DNA of 64,000 nucleotides, taken from Campylorhamphus procurvoides (lineage: Eukaryota > Chordata > Aves > Passeriformes > Dendrocolaptidae). The notes under the pieces were generated by a model. The model saw only the letters and a program-made list of their open reading frames with translations, ran no database searches and was not told where the DNA came from. Both the position numbers and the translations under genes were made by a program. The stretch is taken from positions 620,001 to 684,000 of the forward strand of contig WBMV01004345.1 in the NCBI GenBank assembly GCA_013396655.1. The letters are read 5' to 3'. Each line of letters opens with the position of its first letter. Position 1 is the first letter of the stretch. Positions 60,561 through 64,000 of this stretch are shown here, piece by piece.

Positions 60561-62261
60561 CAACAGAAAATGTTTTCTTAATTGGAGACTCTTGATTTTT
60601 TGGATTCTATGTAAAAGGCAGCTTTAAGAAAAAAAAGTCCTTTTAAAATAAGAACTGTGCCAAATCTATTGAATAAAAGCAATGTGTAAAATTCTGCTCT
60701 ACATAAGGAAATTAAATTCCTTTATAAGATGTATAAATTTTTACCACAGTGACACGAGGAATGTGTTTCAGTTTTTCTATTAAAATTTGTTAATGCCAGT
60801 ACCTAAAACCTGTTAAGAGCTGAGGGGTTTAGAGCTTAAGAGAAGAAACATTTGAGAAGCCACAGGTATTATTCTAAAAATTATTTTAAATCTGAAATAT
60901 TTTCATGTTAACTGGTCAGTAACCAGGATCTTTGGCCTTAACACAGTAGCATTAATACAAAATGTTTTTCTTCTGTGAATCCTTATGTGTGTGCATGTGT
61001 ACCCCTGTGTAATTTCTCATCATAGTGCAGGTGATGTGAAAATCAAAATCAACAGCAAATGACAAAATAAGTCACATTAAAAATTTGAAGGCATCACTAA
61101 GGTGTGTTGAAAAAGGTAGATGAGAACCTGTTGCAAGACTCTCCTTCACAGTCTACAGGAATTTGTCTTATAGTATGCCTGTTAAAATTATCTACATGTT
61201 TTTGCAGAAAGAGCAAGGAGGAAAAACTATGAAGATGTAAGTGAACTGTTAACCAGAAAAGCCACGCAGTGCTCAAGTGAGAGCTGGCCATGCCTGAGCT
61301 GGGGCTTGTAAAAAGGCTCAACAGACTCAGCTAAATTTGGGAAGGCTATTTTTCAATGAAATGCTAGCTGTATTAAAATTGAAGTTGCAGAAACCTTTTC
61401 TTTTGAAAGCTGTTACACCCTCTTTCCACAGTATCTATGTGCCCTGAACTTGCAACTTTACACAAACAGGAGTTGTAAGTCTAAATATCCAATTTAAATT
61501 AAAAAAAAAATCCACAAGAAAAGTAAATTTTTCAGTTCAGACATCATTTACAATAATCCACAATACCTGTAGTCAAAATACCCTGTTTGGCTTGTATTTT
61601 GCACCTTAAAGAAGACCACAACCCCCGTGTTTCTTCCATATAAAATTGTGGGCAATTGTTTAAAAGTCCCCAGTAATTTATTTCATTTTTCATTTTCAGG
61701 TAGTACCCACTTTCTGCATTTATTCCTCCCATATTTTCCTTTAGACAAGACCCCTCCCAAAGCTCCGTGAGTCACTTTCTGTGGAAGTAGCTCCATTTTC
61801 CTGGCTGAAACCTCCCCTCTGCTCCCCTCACTCTCAAACCTGTGTGGCAGTGCAGATCATAAAGCCCAATGGAAAGGGCAGAGTAAACCAGCCTGGGAAT
61901 AACTGGTTCAGCAACTTGCCATCAAGTGCACACAGTTGCGCCACAGTCCCCTCTACTGCGAGGTTCAGTCATTAATTAGCAGTAGCGAACTGTGAGGGAA
62001 AGGGAATTGTTGCAATAAATAAGATTTAGCGCACAATATTCTATGTTTGTGAAATGTTATAAAATCTATAGCATTATAAGTTAGTGTCTCTGAGGTAAGG
62101 CCTATGAAGTAATTTTCCCACATTTGTTTTTTCTCCCCAAGAGAATGAGAAACAATTAATCTAGCAGAGATGAACAATAGAATACTGCTTTGATATTTTT
62201 GAATGTTGTTTAATCGATGATACAATACCATTGAAAACAAAATTCCTGGGAATTTATTTCA

Positions 62262-62280
62262 TGCATTTTATGTATTCTAG
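62262..62280 (+). other. 3' splice site of the second LDB2 exon
   Basis: A T-rich tract ends in TATTCTAG, followed directly by the GTA codon for Val. AG is therefore followed by GT, but protein conservation shows that this GT is coding. Confidence 0.9.
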
Positions 62281-62403
62281 GTATGCACAGAAGGACGTCT
62301 TATCTTGGAGTTTACTTTTGATGATCTTATGAGAATAAAAACATGGCACTTTACTATTAGACAATACAGAGAATTAGTCCCACGCAGCATTCTAGCCATG
62401 CAT
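62281..62403 (+). CDS. LDB2: LDB2 internal coding exon, self-association domain part 2
   Basis: This 123-bp exon gives 41 codons in phase 0, from VCTEGRLILEFTFDDLMRIK to TWHFTIRQYRELVPRSILAM and His. It continues the dimerisation domain directly from the previous exon, so the joined product reads MFTK-VCTEGRL as in the family. The acceptor is TATTCTAG and the donor is a near-consensus GTAAGT. LDB2-type residues are Ile in GRLIL (Tyr in LDB1), Thr in EFTFDD (Met in LDB1), Tyr in RQYREL (His in LDB1) and Val in ELVPRS (Ile in LDB1). It covers roughly residues 137-177. The next expected residues (Ala-Gln-Asp-Pro) are not found before the end of the window, so the following exon lies further downstream. 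The frame is intact with normal vertebrate codon use. Confidence 0.97.
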
Positions 62404-62409
62404 GTAAGT
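62404..62409 (+). other. 5' splice site after the second LDB2 exon
   Basis: CAT|GTAAGT is a near-consensus donor placed exactly at the end of the conserved RSILAMH stretch. Confidence 0.93.
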
Positions 62410-63400
62410 AATCCTTTATTCATTTGACCTAATGCAAAGAGATGAGATTAGGTTTATGAAAAACTTCAGCAAATTTCACACCCAAGGCAATTAACTATAA
62501 ATATTTTGGTTTGCCGGCAACCACGTCCATTTACAAGTTCTTTCATCACTCCCTTGTTCCTCAGTGCTCTATTATTGCCACTGTTGCTATGTTTTCATTC
62601 TGTTTTAGCACACAATTTTCCTTTTAATCCCACTTGGTAGTCTGTGTGATCTGGGTCCAAAATCTGTTCTTATTGATATGAAATACAGCAAAGTCAGTGA
62701 GTTTTCACTATTGTAGGTATGGATTATGTTTAGTCTTTAAATGAAGCAAACTGATGTTACCCTTGATAGACAGAAGTAATTATCATATATTTACTTGGCA
62801 ATCTTTAGAATTTTAATCCAGATCTTCTTTTTGTTCCGCATTTCATGACTTTCTTTTGTAATTGAATGAAAACACACACGATGGAAATTAAAACATTAAA
62901 TATCCTGCAAGTTGAAGTCAAAATACAATAAGGTGGAGAAACCAAGAACATACTCCTCTGCACCATAGAAGCATTCCTACTAGTAGTGCCACCACAGACA
63001 AAATCAATTACAGGACTATGGTTTTATAGAGGGTGAGAACACAGATTAAAAGGTGTTCCTGTATTTTGACATCTAGTTACTTAGATATCCATATATAAAG
63101 ATATATTCTTGCTGAGGAATTTTAAATAGCTTAAGCAGTCTGGGCTTTTTTTCAAAGTGCTATTACAGGCCTGAAGAAAATATCTTTGAAAACCTGCCCC
63201 ACCATTTCTATCTCAGGGTTATCTGCTATTTTAGAAGCCTGATCAACTGAACTCTTCAACAGTATTACGTTAAGGGACAATGAGGATGGCCATGAGTGAC
63301 ATGTATTTAGGGGTCTGCCGCAACTCAGAGTGGAAGCAGGTTAGCCAGAAACCAGCAGGTATTAATTTTAGTAATGAGATTGATCTCATTTTAAAGAGGA

Positions 63401-63490
63401 GGCTGGTCTCACAGGTAAAGCGCCTGGCTAGGGTCAGAGAAGGACTATACTTGCATTTTGCCTGTTTAATTCTGGGAAAATAACTTGGAT
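63401..63490 (+). repeat. MIR-type SINE remnant, tRNA-like head
   Basis: GGTCTCACAGGTAAAGCGCC then TGGCTAGGGTCAGAGAAGGA aligns by eye to the amniote MIR head (GGTCTAGTGGATAAAGCACTGG, GGGAGTCAGGAGACC). A worn box B-like stretch and TTCTGGGAAAATAACTT follow. Confidence 0.5.
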
Positions 63491-64000
63491 CAAAAGGGTT
63501 CTCAAGCCTGTGCTTAATGTCACCTACGTGATGAGCTCTGCTGAAGTTGCCTTGATAAAGTCTTTCTGCTGCAATTTCTTACCCACAAAAAGAAAGTGAT
63601 ACCTTCTTTATTCCTGCGTTTTTCTGTTTAATCTTCTGGAACCCCCAGCCAACAAATAGAAGGCTCAAAGTGTACTGCAATCCCTCAGGATGCTCTTTGG
63701 TGGGGCCATGCTCACTTACATGACCAGACCTCTTAGGTCTATCTTTTGAATGTGCAGGGACCAAAGGAAGATATTGGAAATTGGATACAGTCTTTATTCT
63801 GCTTCCTTTTCATAACGTTTTATTTTCCTATGCATGCACAACTCTAAGCCTATTACATAAATTTGTATCAATTTGTAATTTGCATCAATGTGTAATTTTT
63901 CCACAGAAGTGGCACTGCTTTTTAGAGAACCCTTCGTGCATTCCACTAAGAACGTTGAAAAAAACTCAAACGGCAAAAAGCAAAGTGAAAATTCTTTTTC

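Larger units (their letters stand above)
57435..62280 (+). other. LDB2: Complete LDB2 intron between the two coding exons
   Basis: This 4,846-bp phase-0 intron runs from the GTAACA donor to the TATTCTAG acceptor. It holds no recognisable gene. The stretch 60360-60560 is dense in transcription-factor motifs and is the best candidate for a conserved element. The rest is AT-rich sequence with short A/T runs. Confidence 0.93.
62404..64000 (+). other. LDB2: Start of the following LDB2 intron
   Basis: The intron opens with a strong GTAAGT donor. No exon is recognised in the remaining 1.6 kb. It contains a faint + strand MIR-type SINE at about 63401-63490 and an 18-bp palindrome at 63373-63390. Confidence 0.88.

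Noticed and set aside
63715..63770. CR1-like words (GACCTCTTAGGTC, TATCTTTTGAATG)
   Set aside because: Too short and without the flanking 3' motifs needed to call a CR1 tail.
1..64000. Endogenous viral genes, CRISPR arrays, rRNA, snRNA or functional tRNA genes
   Set aside because: Looked for by eye on both strands. No viral polymerase or capsid motifs, paired LTRs, regular spacer arrays or intact RNA genes were recognised; the only tRNA-like sequence is in the SINE and MIR remnants.

Overview
The window looks like nuclear DNA from a bird, and it lies inside one very large gene. The evidence for a bird is a set of CR1 retrotransposon copies of several ages, including one with the bird-type 3' tail, plus one tRNA-Ile/CR1-tailed SINE that resembles TguSINE1 of songbirds. 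That SINE points to a passerine, although one fossil copy cannot prove it. DNA is AT-rich and CpG-poor, with many in-frame stops and no operon-like packing.

The only protein-coding sequence I can support is two internal exons of LDB2 (LIM domain-binding protein 2, CLIM1) on the + strand, at 57262-57434 and 62281-62403. They join in frame (phase 2 start, then phase 0) and encode a continuous 98-residue stretch of the conserved N-terminal self-association domain. Residues that differ between LDB1 and LDB2 match LDB2. Everything from 1 to 57261 appears to be one intron whose 5' end lies outside the window. Positions 57435-62280 are the complete intron between the two exons, and 62404-64000 opens the following intron. 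I did not find the preceding exon (the one carrying the Trp-Trp-Asp-Ala-Phe region) or the following one.

Layout: 1-9300 is intronic DNA with poly-purine tracts, a G-run and faint MIR-type SINE remnants. 9300-10740 holds two CR1 pieces. 15950-16790 is a GC-rich patch. 20330-20548 is an old CR1 3' end. 23100-24210 is a compact pair of CpG-rich patches with two perfect palindromes. 35155-35960 is an old CR1 fragment from the reverse-transcriptase coding region. 41150-41286 is the SINE. 45213-45366 is a cryptic exon candidate. 48058-48640 is a younger CR1. 53165-53935 is a strongly purine-biased domain. 56736-56820 is a TG/TA microsatellite. The coding exons follow, with a motif-dense candidate regulatory element between them at 60360-60560.

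No new protein system, virus, CRISPR array or RNA gene was seen. The observations most worth testing are regulatory: two AG|GT juxtaposed sites that look like recursive splice sites, the CpG/palindrome cluster near 23.2 kb, and the RFX/E-box cluster at 60.4 kb.
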